NCBI GenBank assembly: GCA_023412495.1
Contig: JAEYNP010000150.1
Coordinates: 1-64,000 of the forward strand
Direction: 5' to 3'
From: Pseudomonadota bacterium
GTDB taxonomy: Bacteria; Desulfobacterota; Desulfobulbia; Desulfobulbales; Desulfocapsaceae
DNA length: 64,000 nucleotides
In this document: positions 9,350 through 17,592 of the stretch, piece after piece
Layout of the letters: each line of letters opens with the position of its first letter
Numbering within the stretch: the first letter of the stretch is position 1
Notes under the pieces: model-generated
The model's input: the letters and a program-made list of their open reading frames with translations, nothing else
Database searches by the model: none
What the model was told of the DNA's origin: nothing
Program-made: the position numbers and the translations under genes

Positions 9350-9409
9350 AGATGCCTCTCTTGAATGTGGAAATGGTGACGGAAGTGTTCACAGGGAACG
9401 ATTGTGAGT

Positions 9410-10942
9410 TCAGTCCCCATTTTCTTCCGCCGGCCCAAGATCGCGGTCCGCCGGACCGTTGATGACCTGGCCGTACCGGTCGTAGCGCGAGCCATGGCAC
9501 GGACAGTCCCAGGTCTTCTCCAGGCTGTTCCAGCGAACGATGCAGCCGAGATGGGCGCACAGGGCCGAACGTTCGGTGAGCACCCCCTGCTCGTCGCGGT
9601 AGACGGCGATCTTTTTCCATCCGCGCCGGATTACCGCACCTTCGTTGGGCGCAATTGCGTCCGTTCCGGAGACGTCGCCCCCGCGCAGGAAATCCTTTAC
9701 ATACCGGGTCGCCACATTGAGATTCTCCTGCAAATAGCGCCCGAGAGCGAGGAGGGATTTGCGGGACGGGTCGTACAGTTGGACCCAGGGGTTGGCGCGG
9801 TTCAGGATGAGATCGGTGATGAGCATGCCGGCAATGGTGCCGTGAGTCATGCCCATGCCCGAATCGCCGGTGGCGATGTAGACATTTCTCGGACCGAGGG
9901 GATCACGGCCGATGAAGGCCACGCCGTCGACCGGCTCCATCACCTGACCGGACCACCGAAACAGGGTCTCCGCCATCATCTGGAACCGCTCCCGCGCCCA
10001 GGCTTCGAGCCGGGCGTGCCGTTCGGCATGGTCCTCCGCCTGCCCCGTTTTATGGTCTTCGCCGCCGACGATGAGGATATCGTAGTCGGCCAGTCCTTGC
10101 AGACGGGCATAATGGTAAGGATCCGCGGTATCCCAGTAGAGGGCCCTGGTGACCGAACCGGAGGGCACCCGCGCGCCGATGACGTAGGTTGTGTAGGGGG
10201 CCTGCTTGGTGTGGATGGCGATCAGGTCGTTGATCGGGGTGTTGGTGGCGATGACGATCGAGCCGGCCTCGACAGTGTAACCGCCGGCCGTTTCCACCTT
10301 GGCCGATGTTCCGCCGGTCATGGCGGTCACGTGGGTATCGGTGAAGATCCGCCCGCCCATGCGCCGAATCGCCCGGGACAGGCCGGCGAGGTACTTCACT
10401 GGATGGAACTGGCCCTGACGCGGAAAGCGCAGAGACATGCCGGTGTCGAAGGAAAGCGGCGCGCGATCCACCTTTTCGACGCCGGCAAGGCCTGCTCGTC
10501 GGGCCGCATCGAACTCCGCATCGAGGATCTCCGTGCTCTCGCCCGGCGGGACGAAAAGGTAGCCGTCCAGCCGTTCGAAGTCGCAGTCGATATCTTCCTC
10601 CGCGACGATCCTCTCGATCCGGTCGATTGCAGCGGCGTGGCTCGCTGCTGCCATCCGCGCGCCTTCCTCGCCGTGCATCCGTTCAATTTCCATGTAACGA
10701 TCATCGATGGCGCAGGACAGATGGGCAGTGGTCCTCTCGGTCATGCCGCCGCCGATCCGGCCGCCGTCGAGGACCGCCACCGACCTTCCTTCCCGGGCCA
10801 GAGAATATGCCGTCGACATGCCGGCAATGCCGGCGCCGACGATGCAGACCTCGGCCTGGATATTCTCGGCAAGTGGGGCGTCGGTCGGCATATCCGCAGT
10901 TGCCTGCCAGATCGAGAGAGTCTCTCCGCTTGAATGTGTCAT
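9410..10942 (-). CDS. FAD-dependent oxidoreductase with C-terminal Rieske domain
   Basis: The 510-residue protein combines a D-amino-acid-oxidase-type FAD domain with a Rieske [2Fe-2S] domain. The N-terminus has WQATADMPTDAPL, then the dinucleotide motif VCIVGAGIAGMSTAY at about residue 30. FAD-binding continues through IVIATNTPIN and VYIATGDSGMGMTHGT. The Rieske ligands are C462-x-H464 and C480-xx-H483, with C467 and C482 placed for the usual disulfide. The family is widespread and its substrates are unknown. It probably acts in the cytoplasm, since no Tat signal is seen. A strong AGGAGGTG ribosome binding site precedes the ATG. It is transcribed divergently from the CO dehydrogenase cluster. 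Confidence 0.93.
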   Translation of the reverse strand: MTHSSGETLSIWQATADMPTDAPLAENIQAEVCIVGAGIAGMSTAYSLAREGRSVAVLDGGRIGGGMTERTTAHLSCAIDDRYMEIERMHGEEGARMAAASHAAAIDRIERIVAEEDIDCDFERLDGYLFVPPGESTEILDAEFDAARRAGLAGVEKVDRAPLSFDTGMSLRFPRQGQFHPVKYLAGLSRAIRRMGGRIFTDTHVTAMTGGTSAKVETAGGYTVEAGSIVIATNTPINDLIAIHTKQAPYTTYVIGARVPSGSVTRALYWDTADPYHYARLQGLADYDILIVGGEDHKTGQAEDHAERHARLEAWARERFQMMAETLFRWSGQVMEPVDGVAFIGRDPLGPRNVYIATGDSGMGMTHGTIAGMLITDLILNRANPWVQLYDPSRKSLLALGRYLQENLNVATRYVKDFLRGGDVSGTDAIAPNEGAVIRRGWKKIAVYRDEQGVLTERSALCAHLGCIVRWNSLEKTWDCPCHGSRYDRYGQVINGPADRDLGPAEENGD

Positions 10943-11463
10943 GGGCCACCTCCTGAAAGGGGAGAATGTAGTCCCACACCTTCCGTTCTTTCGACTGCCC
11001 GCCTTCCGGCGGTGACAGGGGAAAAGGTGCGAAAATTTAACAATAAAGGTTCATTACATTGATAGGCAAAACTCTACTATAACACCTTTTGGAAACCGGG
11101 CAAGCGACAGGCCGTGACGGGAGGTCCTTCGTGGAAGATCACAAGAACGGGGCTAATACCTACAGGTTATCTTGTCAATTTGAGCGTTTTGACGAATCTG
11201 GTTGTCGCCGTACTGGGTGCCGCTATGGTCATTTACCTCTTTCACGGCACCTTCCTTTAGCTATACTGAACCGGCTGGATTATGTCCGGAAGCTCATTCA
11301 AATGATTAACGAGGAAAAAGGGGGCAATTCTATCTCTCTCTTTTCGAAGACAAATTTTCACCTCTTCCCCGATATTGTCAGGAATTTTATTTGACGGGAT
11401 CGGATCAACGGTTGTACAGTGCAGAGAAACTGCAGTACATCAAGCCCTTGCGAAGGAGAGGAT
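10943..11463. other. Divergent promoter region between the Rieske oxidoreductase and the CODH cluster
   Basis: About 520 bases separate two divergent operons and must contain both promoters. No clear sigma-70 or sigma-54 pair and no CooA-like palindrome could be picked out. A plus-strand frame around 11170-11260 encodes a hydrophobic run (LTNLVVAVLGAAMVIYLF) that ends at a TAG. It weakly recalls the last helix of GlsB/YeaQ-type small membrane proteins and could be a decayed copy, but the similarity is low. Confidence 0.35.
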
Positions 11464-11985
11464 ATGCTGCTCACCGGCTTCACCCTGGAGATCTTCCGGT
11501 CGAAGTGTCATGCCGGAGCCCGAACCCTGCACTGCCACGCCCACCTCGAAAACGAAGTGACCGAGGCCCTGCCCTACCTTAACGCCGTCCTCGGCGGTTT
11601 CGCCTACTCGCCCGATCCTCCCTCGCTCACCCTCAAGAATTCCGGCAAGCTGATCACCATCCATCCCCGAATGATCGCAGTGAATGCCCTGCGTGACGAG
11701 GAGGAGGCGGTGAAAATCGTCACCTGGCTACAGCGGGAGATCAACGACGCCTGGGAACGCCGGTCTGAGATAAATCCCAGCCGGGAGGGCGCCAGGCAAC
11801 CCGCCATGATGGAGATCCTCAGGCTGCTCCCCAGGACCAACTGCCGCGAATGCGGCCAGCCAACATGCATGGTCTTCGCCGTCCGGGTGATGGAAGGCGT
11901 GAAGGATCATAACGATTGTCCCTTTTTGACAGAAGAAAACCGTCGGGTCCTGGCCGACTATCTGGCCGGGTTCCAATTCGGGTAA
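11464..11985 (+). CDS. Small protein with a corrinoid-type [4Fe-4S] domain (PF04060)
   Basis: A 173-residue protein placed just before cooS. Its C-terminal third carries LLPRTNCRECGQPTCMVFA and a later Cys in DHNDCPFL, the Cx2Cx4C...C pattern of the putative Fe-S domain found in AcsC/CdhD-type corrinoid proteins and RnfB. The N-terminal 110 residues are not recognised. The start ATG at 11464 follows the ribosome binding site AAGGAGAGG, so upstream in-frame codons are discarded. Gene order suggests a role in electron transfer to, or cluster assembly of, the adjacent CO dehydrogenase; that is inference. Confidence 0.85.
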   Translation: MLLTGFTLEIFRSKCHAGARTLHCHAHLENEVTEALPYLNAVLGGFAYSPDPPSLTLKNSGKLITIHPRMIAVNALRDEEEAVKIVTWLQREINDAWERRSEINPSREGARQPAMMEILRLLPRTNCRECGQPTCMVFAVRVMEGVKDHNDCPFLTEENRRVLADYLAGFQFG

Positions 11986-12059
11986 GGCTCGATCATTTGC
12001 GGCAGGACTGTTTACGTCCCTTGTACGATAACCTCACTTTCAGTCAGGAGGACCTCAGG

Positions 12060-13979
12060 ATGACCCGATCACCGGAAGAATTCAAAAACAGAAGCCTTGA
12101 CCCGGCGGTCCGGCAGATGCTCGTTTTCGCCGGGGAAAGCCAGGTGGAGACCATCTGGGACCGTTACCAGGCCATGCTGCCCCAGTGCGGTTTCGGCGAC
12201 GCAGGGCTGTGCTGCCGGCATTGTCTGCAGGGGCCCTGCCGCATCGATCCCTTCGGCAACGGCCCGAAGGCGGGGATTTGTGGGGCCACGGCGGACGTCA
12301 TGGCGGCACGGGGGCTCGACCGGGCCATCGCCGCCGGCACCGCCGCCCATTCCGGCCATGCGAGGCACCTTGCTCACACCCTCCTGAAGATGGCCCGGGG
12401 CGAGGCCAGAGATTATGCGGTCAAGGATGAGGTGAAGCTCAAAGCAGTGGCCGGACGGCTGGGCATCGCCACGGAAGGCCGGGCCGTTGCGGACATCGCT
12501 CTCGATCTGGCCCGGGCGGCGCTTGCCGATTTCCACGAGAAGGAGACCCCGGTGCTGTGGGCGGCCACCGTCGTGCCGCGGAAACGGGTCGAGGTCCTGA
12601 GCCGCAACGGCCTTGTTCCCAAGGGCATAGACCACGAGATCTCGGAGATCATGCACCGCACCCTCTACGGCGTGGACGCCGATCCGGTCAATCTTCTGCT
12701 GGCCGGGCTGCGCTGCGGAGTAGCCGACCTGGCCGGCTGCTACATGGGCACCGATCTGGCCGACATCCTCTTCGGGACGCCCTCGCCCTTGATGAGCGAG
12801 GCCAACCTCGGGACGCTGAAGGCCGACCACGTCAACATCGCCTTGCACGGCCACAATCCGGTGCTGTCCGATATCCTCGTCACCACGGCCATGGGCCGGC
12901 CTGAGCTCGCCAGGGCGAAAGGGGCGGCGGGCTTCAACCTGGTCGGCATCTGCTGCACGGGCAACGAGATTCTCATGCGCCACGGTGTCCCCTCCTGCAC
13001 CCACTCCGTGAGCCAGGAGACGGCGCTTTTGACCGGCGCTGTGGACATGATGGTCGTCGATTACCAGTGCATCATGCCGTCGCTGGCAAGCATCGCCGAG
13101 TGCACCGGGACCCCGATCCTCACCACCATGGACCTCTGCAAAATAACTGGAGCGGAGCACCTGGAGTTCACTGAGGAACGGGCCGCCGCCCACGCCGAAG
13201 AGATTCTGAGGCGCGCCGCTGAACATTTCGCCGCGAGAAAGTGCAGGCCGGTGACCATACCGGCGGTGAAGACGCAGGCCATGGCCGGCTTTTCCGTCGA
13301 GGCGATCGTTGCTGCGCTCGCCAAAGTCGATCCCGCCGATCCCCTGAAGCCGCTCATCGACAACCTCAAGTCCGGCAACATCCGAGGCGTCTGCCTCTTT
13401 GCCGGCTGCAACAATGTCAAGGTCCCGCAGGACCGCAACTTCGTCACCATCGCCGGAATACTTTTGAAGCAGAACGTGCTCATCCTCGCCACCGGCTGCG
13501 GGGCGGGGGCCCTGATGCGCCACGGCTTCATGGATCCGGCGCGGGTCGAGGAGCTCTGCGGGCCGGGCCTTGCAGCGGTGCTGGGCGCGGTAGGCCGCGC
13601 GGCGGGACTTCCGGGCCCCCTGCCGCCCGTGCTCCATCTCGGCTCCTGCGTCGACAACTCCCGGGCGGTGGCGCTGGCCGCGGCGGTCGCCGACTATCTG
13701 GGGGTCGACACCTCGGCCCTGCCGGTGGTCGCCTCCGCCCCCGAGGCGGTGTCGGAAAAGGCCGTCTCCATCGGCGCCTATGCGGTGGCGGCCGGCTTGC
13801 CTACCCACATCGGAGTAATGTTGCCGGTCACCGGCAGCGCGCTGGTCACCTCCATCCTCACCGACAAGGTGCAGGAGCTGACCGGCGGCTACTTCATCGT
13901 CGATACCGATCCGGTATCCGCCGCGAATCGGCTGCTCTCGGCCATCGACCGGCGCCGCGAGGGTCTGGGCCTGCGGTAG
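12060..13979 (+). CDS. cooS: Anaerobic Ni-containing carbon monoxide dehydrogenase catalytic subunit
   Basis: The 639-residue protein catalyses reversible CO oxidation to CO2. The D- and B-cluster cysteines have the exact spacing of characterised CooS enzymes: C43, C51, then C52, C55, C60, C74 in GLCCRHCLQGPCR...GICG. The C-cluster ligands are all in place: His in ALHGHNPV, Cys in VGICCTG, VVDYQC, LFAGCNN, TGCGAG and LGSCVDN, and the catalytic Lys in VSEKAV. This points to an active monofunctional enzyme rather than an ACS/CODH subunit, and no acetyl-CoA synthase gene is nearby. AGGAGG precedes the ATG. A cooF-like gene and a flavoprotein follow, so electrons probably go to NAD(P) or a related acceptor. 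Confidence 0.97.
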   Translation: MTRSPEEFKNRSLDPAVRQMLVFAGESQVETIWDRYQAMLPQCGFGDAGLCCRHCLQGPCRIDPFGNGPKAGICGATADVMAARGLDRAIAAGTAAHSGHARHLAHTLLKMARGEARDYAVKDEVKLKAVAGRLGIATEGRAVADIALDLARAALADFHEKETPVLWAATVVPRKRVEVLSRNGLVPKGIDHEISEIMHRTLYGVDADPVNLLLAGLRCGVADLAGCYMGTDLADILFGTPSPLMSEANLGTLKADHVNIALHGHNPVLSDILVTTAMGRPELARAKGAAGFNLVGICCTGNEILMRHGVPSCTHSVSQETALLTGAVDMMVVDYQCIMPSLASIAECTGTPILTTMDLCKITGAEHLEFTEERAAAHAEEILRRAAEHFAARKCRPVTIPAVKTQAMAGFSVEAIVAALAKVDPADPLKPLIDNLKSGNIRGVCLFAGCNNVKVPQDRNFVTIAGILLKQNVLILATGCGAGALMRHGFMDPARVEELCGPGLAAVLGAVGRAAGLPGPLPPVLHLGSCVDNSRAVALAAAVADYLGVDTSALPVVASAPEAVSEKAVSIGAYAVAAGLPTHIGVMLPVTGSALVTSILTDKVQELTGGYFIVDTDPVSAANRLLSAIDRRREGLGLR

Positions 13980-13997
13980 GACATGTAAAATGTCGCT

Positions 13998-14050
13998 GTA
14001 GGGGCGAACCTTGTGTTCGCCCGTCCCAAGGGCGAACACAAGGTCCGCCA
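13998..14050. repeat. REP-like palindrome, family C (GGGGCGAA...)
   Basis: A long imperfect hairpin lies in the 92-base gap between cooS and the cooF-like gene. The arms GGGCGAACCTTGTGTTCGCC and GGGCGAACACAAGGTCCGCC pair over about 18 bases around a short GTCCCAA centre. Related palindromes occur at 38303-38329 and 38364-38384. Such an element inside an operon could stabilise the upstream cooS mRNA or attenuate downstream expression. Confidence 0.7.
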
Positions 14051-14071
14051 CAAGAAAGGAAAGGAGCAGAA

Positions 14072-14581
14072 ATGAACGAAGCAAAAGAAATCTTCGTGAT
14101 CAACGACCGGTGCATGGGCTGCCACAGCTGCGAGCTGGCCTGCGCCGTCGCCCACTCCCGGGCGGGCGAACTCCATGCGGCCCTGCTCTCCAAGGAAACA
14201 CCCCGGCCCGTCCCCCGCCTCTACGTGGAGGCGCTTGCCTCGGCCAGGCCGGTGCCCATCCTCTGCCGTCACTGCGAGGAGGCTCCCTGCCTGCACGCCT
14301 GCATCGCCGGCGCCATCCGCAAGTCGGGCCACACGGTCGTCACCGACCAGGACAAGTGCATCGGCTGCTGGACCTGCGTAATGGTCTGCCCCTACGGCGT
14401 GGTGGGCAGGCACCCCGAGGACCAGAAGGCCTACCGATGCGACCGTTGTCCGACCCTCGCGGAGCCCGCCTGCGTAACCGCCTGCCCGACCGGAGCGCTG
14501 GTCTACCGATCGGTCGAGACCTTCTCCCGCGAGCGGCGTCGGAAGGCCGCGGCGGAACAGGCCGCCGGCCGGGGGGATTGA
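14072..14581 (+). CDS. CooF-like ferredoxin with four [4Fe-4S] clusters
   Basis: A 169-residue iron-sulfur protein of the DmsB/HycB/CooF group. Four cysteine groups are visible: CMGCHSCELAC, CRHCEEAPCLHAC, CIGCWTCVMVCPYG and CDRCPTLAEPACVTACPTG, enough for four cubane clusters. It is expected to take electrons from CooS and pass them to the flavoprotein encoded two bases downstream. AAGGAGCAGAA gives a good ribosome binding site for the ATG at 14072. No signal peptide is present, so it is cytoplasmic like CooS. Confidence 0.92.
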   Translation: MNEAKEIFVINDRCMGCHSCELACAVAHSRAGELHAALLSKETPRPVPRLYVEALASARPVPILCRHCEEAPCLHACIAGAIRKSGHTVVTDQDKCIGCWTCVMVCPYGVVGRHPEDQKAYRCDRCPTLAEPACVTACPTGALVYRSVETFSRERRRKAAAEQAAGRGD

Positions 14582-14583
14582 CT

Positions 14584-15831
14584 ATGGAACAGCTCACCCA
14601 TGTCATCATCGGCGCGGGCGCGGCGGGGATGGCCGCCGCCTCGGCAATCCGCGAAACGAGCCCGAACGTCCGAATCATCCTCCTGTCGGAGGAGGCCGAC
14701 CGGCCCTACTTCCGGCCGATGATCCCCTTCATCATCAGCGGCAGGAAGAGCCCGTCCCAGATAAACCTCGAAGGCGAGGGAGCCTACCCGGAAGCGGGAC
14801 TGGACATTCGGTTGGATACCCGGGCGCAGGGGGTCGATACGGAGCGGAAGACAGTGACGACGGCGGCGGGGGAGAAGATTGCCTACGACCGGCTGCTGAT
14901 CGCCTCCGGCAGCTCGCCCTATCTGCCTCCGGATACAGAAGGGCTCGGTCTCGAGGGCGTCTATCCCCTCAGGACGCTTGCCCAGGCAAGGCACGCGGCC
15001 GCGCGGGCCGCCCGGGCGAAGAACGCGGTGCTCCTGGGCGGCGGCCTGCTCAACCTGAAGGCGGCCTTCGCCCTGCTGGAGCGGGGGATCGGTGCGACCC
15101 TCGTCGTCCGGTCCCCGGAGATCCTCTCCCAGTTGATGGAACCTGCTGACGCCCTGCTCATCCGTCAGGCCCTCAAACGGGCCGGGCTCTCGATCATGAC
15201 CGGCCGGAGCGCGGTGAAAATTGTCGGAGACGACCGGGGCGTCAAGGGGGTGATGCTCGACAACCGCACGGCGATCCCCTGCGACATGGTTTTCATCGGC
15301 AAGGGCGTCCGGCCCAACACCGGCTTTCTCGCCGGCTCGGCGCTGGCCGGTGAAGGCGGCGTTGCCGTGGACGGCTTCACCCGGACAGGGATTTGCAATG
15401 TCTTTGCCGCGGGCGATGCAGCGGTGACCTTCGATCCCTCCACCGGCGGGAGCGTAGTCACAGGCCTGTGGACCAACGCCGTCGAGATGGGCCGCTGCGC
15501 CGGCCGCAACATGGCGGGCCTGCGCAGCGCCTACACCGGCACCTTCGGGGTGATGAACGCCACCCAGGTGGCGGGTATGCCCTTTGTCTCCATGGGCACG
15601 GTCCATGGCAGCGAGCGGTACGAAACGCATACCGCCTCAACCCCGGATTCGTATCGTAAGCTGGTCTTCTCCCATGACGGCGAGCGACTGATCGGCCTGG
15701 TCATGATCGGCCGGATCGAACGGGCCGGGCTCTACCGCTACCTGATCAGGGAAAAACGGGACATCCGGCAATTCAAGGCGAAGATGATCAGGGGACAGCT
15801 CCATGCCGGGGATCTGAGCTGCGGCACGTAA
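14584..15831 (+). CDS. CODH-linked FAD/NAD(P)-dependent oxidoreductase
   Basis: A 415-residue two-dinucleotide-fold flavoprotein of the NADH oxidase/nitrite reductase/rubredoxin reductase type. The FAD motif VIIGAGAAGMAAASAI starts at residue 7, the NAD(P) motif AVLLGGGLLNLKAA is near 155, and the second FAD motif CNVFAAGDAAV is near 275. It begins two bases after the cooF-like stop, so translation is coupled. CooS-CooF-flavoprotein gene sets are known in several anaerobes and are thought to couple CO oxidation to NAD(P) reduction. No redox-active Cys of the NADH-oxidase type was seen. Confidence 0.9.
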   Translation: MEQLTHVIIGAGAAGMAAASAIRETSPNVRIILLSEEADRPYFRPMIPFIISGRKSPSQINLEGEGAYPEAGLDIRLDTRAQGVDTERKTVTTAAGEKIAYDRLLIASGSSPYLPPDTEGLGLEGVYPLRTLAQARHAAARAARAKNAVLLGGGLLNLKAAFALLERGIGATLVVRSPEILSQLMEPADALLIRQALKRAGLSIMTGRSAVKIVGDDRGVKGVMLDNRTAIPCDMVFIGKGVRPNTGFLAGSALAGEGGVAVDGFTRTGICNVFAAGDAAVTFDPSTGGSVVTGLWTNAVEMGRCAGRNMAGLRSAYTGTFGVMNATQVAGMPFVSMGTVHGSERYETHTASTPDSYRKLVFSHDGERLIGLVMIGRIERAGLYRYLIREKRDIRQFKAKMIRGQLHAGDLSCGT

Positions 15832-15868
15832 CGGGGATTTTATCGCGCATCCGCACCTCGGCGCCGAG

Positions 15869-16786
15869 CTACAGTTGAAAATTGCCGGTGTCGATCCATT
15901 CGGATTTGAGCAGCGTCCACCAGTCGATGGCAATACCCTGCAATACATACTCATAGGGCAGCCAGCCATACCCCTTGTCGCCCCAGCCCGTCCCCCAGGA
16001 GTTGCGGATCAGGAGAGCTCCGACGGTTTCCTTTGCATTGGCGCTGTTGACGATTTTCATCTTGTCATCAAAACCGACGGCGGCCACGGCATGGCCGCCC
16101 ATCTGCCGGTCCCCTTCACTCGGGAAGGGGATTTTTCCTTCGCTCTCCGCGGCCTGTTCGATCGAGCTGAATACACTGAAACCGAACATCGCCGGCAGCC
16201 CCGCAGTCAGATAGGTTTTAATGCGCTTCAGCAACACATCTCTCTGCGTGTTGGGCGGGTCGAGCCGAAAATACTGAAGAGCCTGATAATTTTGGGCAAA
16301 GGCATAACAAAAGGCCGGAGGTTCGTTTTCGTAACCGGCGATCTCGTAGGGCCAGTACTCTTCCGGCGGGACCCCAAAGAGCACCATGGCCTCCATGGTC
16401 GTCCGCAGGAAAGCCCCCGTATCTCCCGTCCAGTGCAGCAGATTGCGAGTCGTTTTGTAAAGAAAGAGCCTTGACGCATCGATATGTCTGCCGCAAGCCC
16501 TGCGCTCGTAGTATTCGATGAGGGCGACGCCGGCGTTGGCGGTGCATGAACCAAGGGACTGCTGGTTTTCAATGGGCGGGCACCACCGGCGAAGATCCTG
16601 CTTGGCGGGCAGGTCCCTGGCCGGGGCTTTCAGCACGCCCGCCTTGCTCACCATCTCCTTGATCGATTTCTGCGAGAACATCCGCGGCCGGCTGCTGACC
16701 ACGTCCCGTTCCTGCGTGTAATCGCGGAAATCGGGATAATCCGGGAACCACCCCATGCCAAGCTGAATTCCGATTTTTTCAGTCAT
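15869..16786 (-). CDS. Papain-like C1 family cysteine peptidase
   Basis: A 305-residue peptidase. The catalytic triad is recognisable: C81 in ENQQSLGSCTANAGVALIEY, H232 in MGGHAVAAVGFDD and N262 in IRNSWGTGWGDKGYG, with the oxyanion Gln in ENQQS. The N-terminal 60 residues (GWFPDYPDFRDYTQE) fit the bacterial C1 family found in Geobacter-like genomes, which lacks a classical propeptide. No signal sequence is evident. The ATG at 16786 is preferred because a GAGGAGG site lies 6-7 bases upstream; a GTG two codons before is the alternative. A chagasin-type inhibitor gene lies directly upstream, which supports the assignment. Confidence 0.92.
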   Translation of the reverse strand: MTEKIGIQLGMGWFPDYPDFRDYTQERDVVSSRPRMFSQKSIKEMVSKAGVLKAPARDLPAKQDLRRWCPPIENQQSLGSCTANAGVALIEYYERRACGRHIDASRLFLYKTTRNLLHWTGDTGAFLRTTMEAMVLFGVPPEEYWPYEIAGYENEPPAFCYAFAQNYQALQYFRLDPPNTQRDVLLKRIKTYLTAGLPAMFGFSVFSSIEQAAESEGKIPFPSEGDRQMGGHAVAAVGFDDKMKIVNSANAKETVGALLIRNSWGTGWGDKGYGWLPYEYVLQGIAIDWWTLLKSEWIDTGNFQL

Positions 16787-16842
16787 GGGCACCTCCTCTG
16801 TGGAGTTTTACCGTCCTGCACGGCAAAGATCCGCCCGGCTTG

Positions 16843-17319
16843 TCATTGGTTGCTTTCGCGGACCCGTACCGTGATTTCAAAACGATCCAAGGCCTGTTGC
16901 TGCGGTTCCCAACTCCGCTTCAGTATCAGGCGGAGCGGCGAAACACCCGGAGCGCGGGTCTGAAAATTGAAGGTCCGAATACCGGCGGCGCCGACAGCTG
17001 GTTGATCGGCTGTAGAAAAAACCGAATCCGGCGGTTCGAGGATCGCGTCGTCCAGGTACTCAACTTCCCAGCGGTATCCGGTCGTGGGATTTTCCGGCAG
17101 GCGAAGGATGACCGCTTCCCCCCGCTCAACTTCATATTCCCGGCTATCCCCTTCTTTCTCGATAACGAAAGCGGACATGACCAGTGCCTCGATTGGAGGA
17201 TCATGGATTCCGCCAAAGCAGTCACCCGCAAGGAAGCAGGCGTGGAGCAGGAGGAAAAAGCTCAGGGCGGTGCACCTGTAACAACAGCGACGGCTGCGAT
17301 TGGAATAATAGCTGGCCAT
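16843..17319 (-). CDS. Chagasin-family (I42) cysteine protease inhibitor, exported
   Basis: A 158-residue protein. A basic start and hydrophobic stretch (ALSFFLLLHACFLAG) form a signal peptide, with a possible lipobox-like LHAC. The mature part shows all three inhibitory loops of chagasin-like proteins: LPENPTTGYRW (NPTTGY loop), VGAAGIRTFNF (the GxG loop region) and KRSWEP in place of the RPW loop. Chagasins block papain-like C1 peptidases. The gene lies 56 bases upstream of a C1 peptidase on the same strand, so inhibitor and target are probably co-transcribed. Confidence 0.9.
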   Translation of the reverse strand: MASYYSNRSRRCCYRCTALSFFLLLHACFLAGDCFGGIHDPPIEALVMSAFVIEKEGDSREYEVERGEAVILRLPENPTTGYRWEVEYLDDAILEPPDSVFSTADQPAVGAAGIRTFNFQTRAPGVSPLRLILKRSWEPQQQALDRFEITVRVRESNQ

Positions 17320-17592
17320 TTCTCCGCCCCCTCATGATAAAAGTTCCGGTCGAGTAGCTCATCCCCGAAATTTCCGACCTGTGGTGCACAATGTCCAAAG
17401 GCAAGGCCTTGTAAAATGCCGGCCTGGAAAGGCAACAATACGGGAGCATCCGGGGGCCGCTCTTTCGGGCGAATTGGCGACGTACACAGAAAACCTAACA
17501 CACAAACACCACTTTCGCAACGTCCCTGCCCCAGTCGGCCTCGATCATCCTTTGCATTCCGACATGCGACTGCGTTATTTGCGGTTCTGCGG

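Noticed and set aside
9404..10933. Long plus-strand open frame (509 codons) opposite the Rieske oxidoreductase
   Set aside because: It mirrors a clear FAD/Rieske protein on the other strand, has no recognisable motifs and is explained by high GC content.
11089..11394. 101-codon plus-strand ORF upstream of the CODH cluster
   Set aside because: No plausible fold; another frame holds a hydrophobic run that may be a decayed membrane protein, so this frame is unlikely to be real.
12069..14084. Long minus-strand open frame (671 codons) opposite cooS
   Set aside because: Composition rich in Gly/Arg/His/Asp with no family pattern; antisense to a gene with all catalytic residues.
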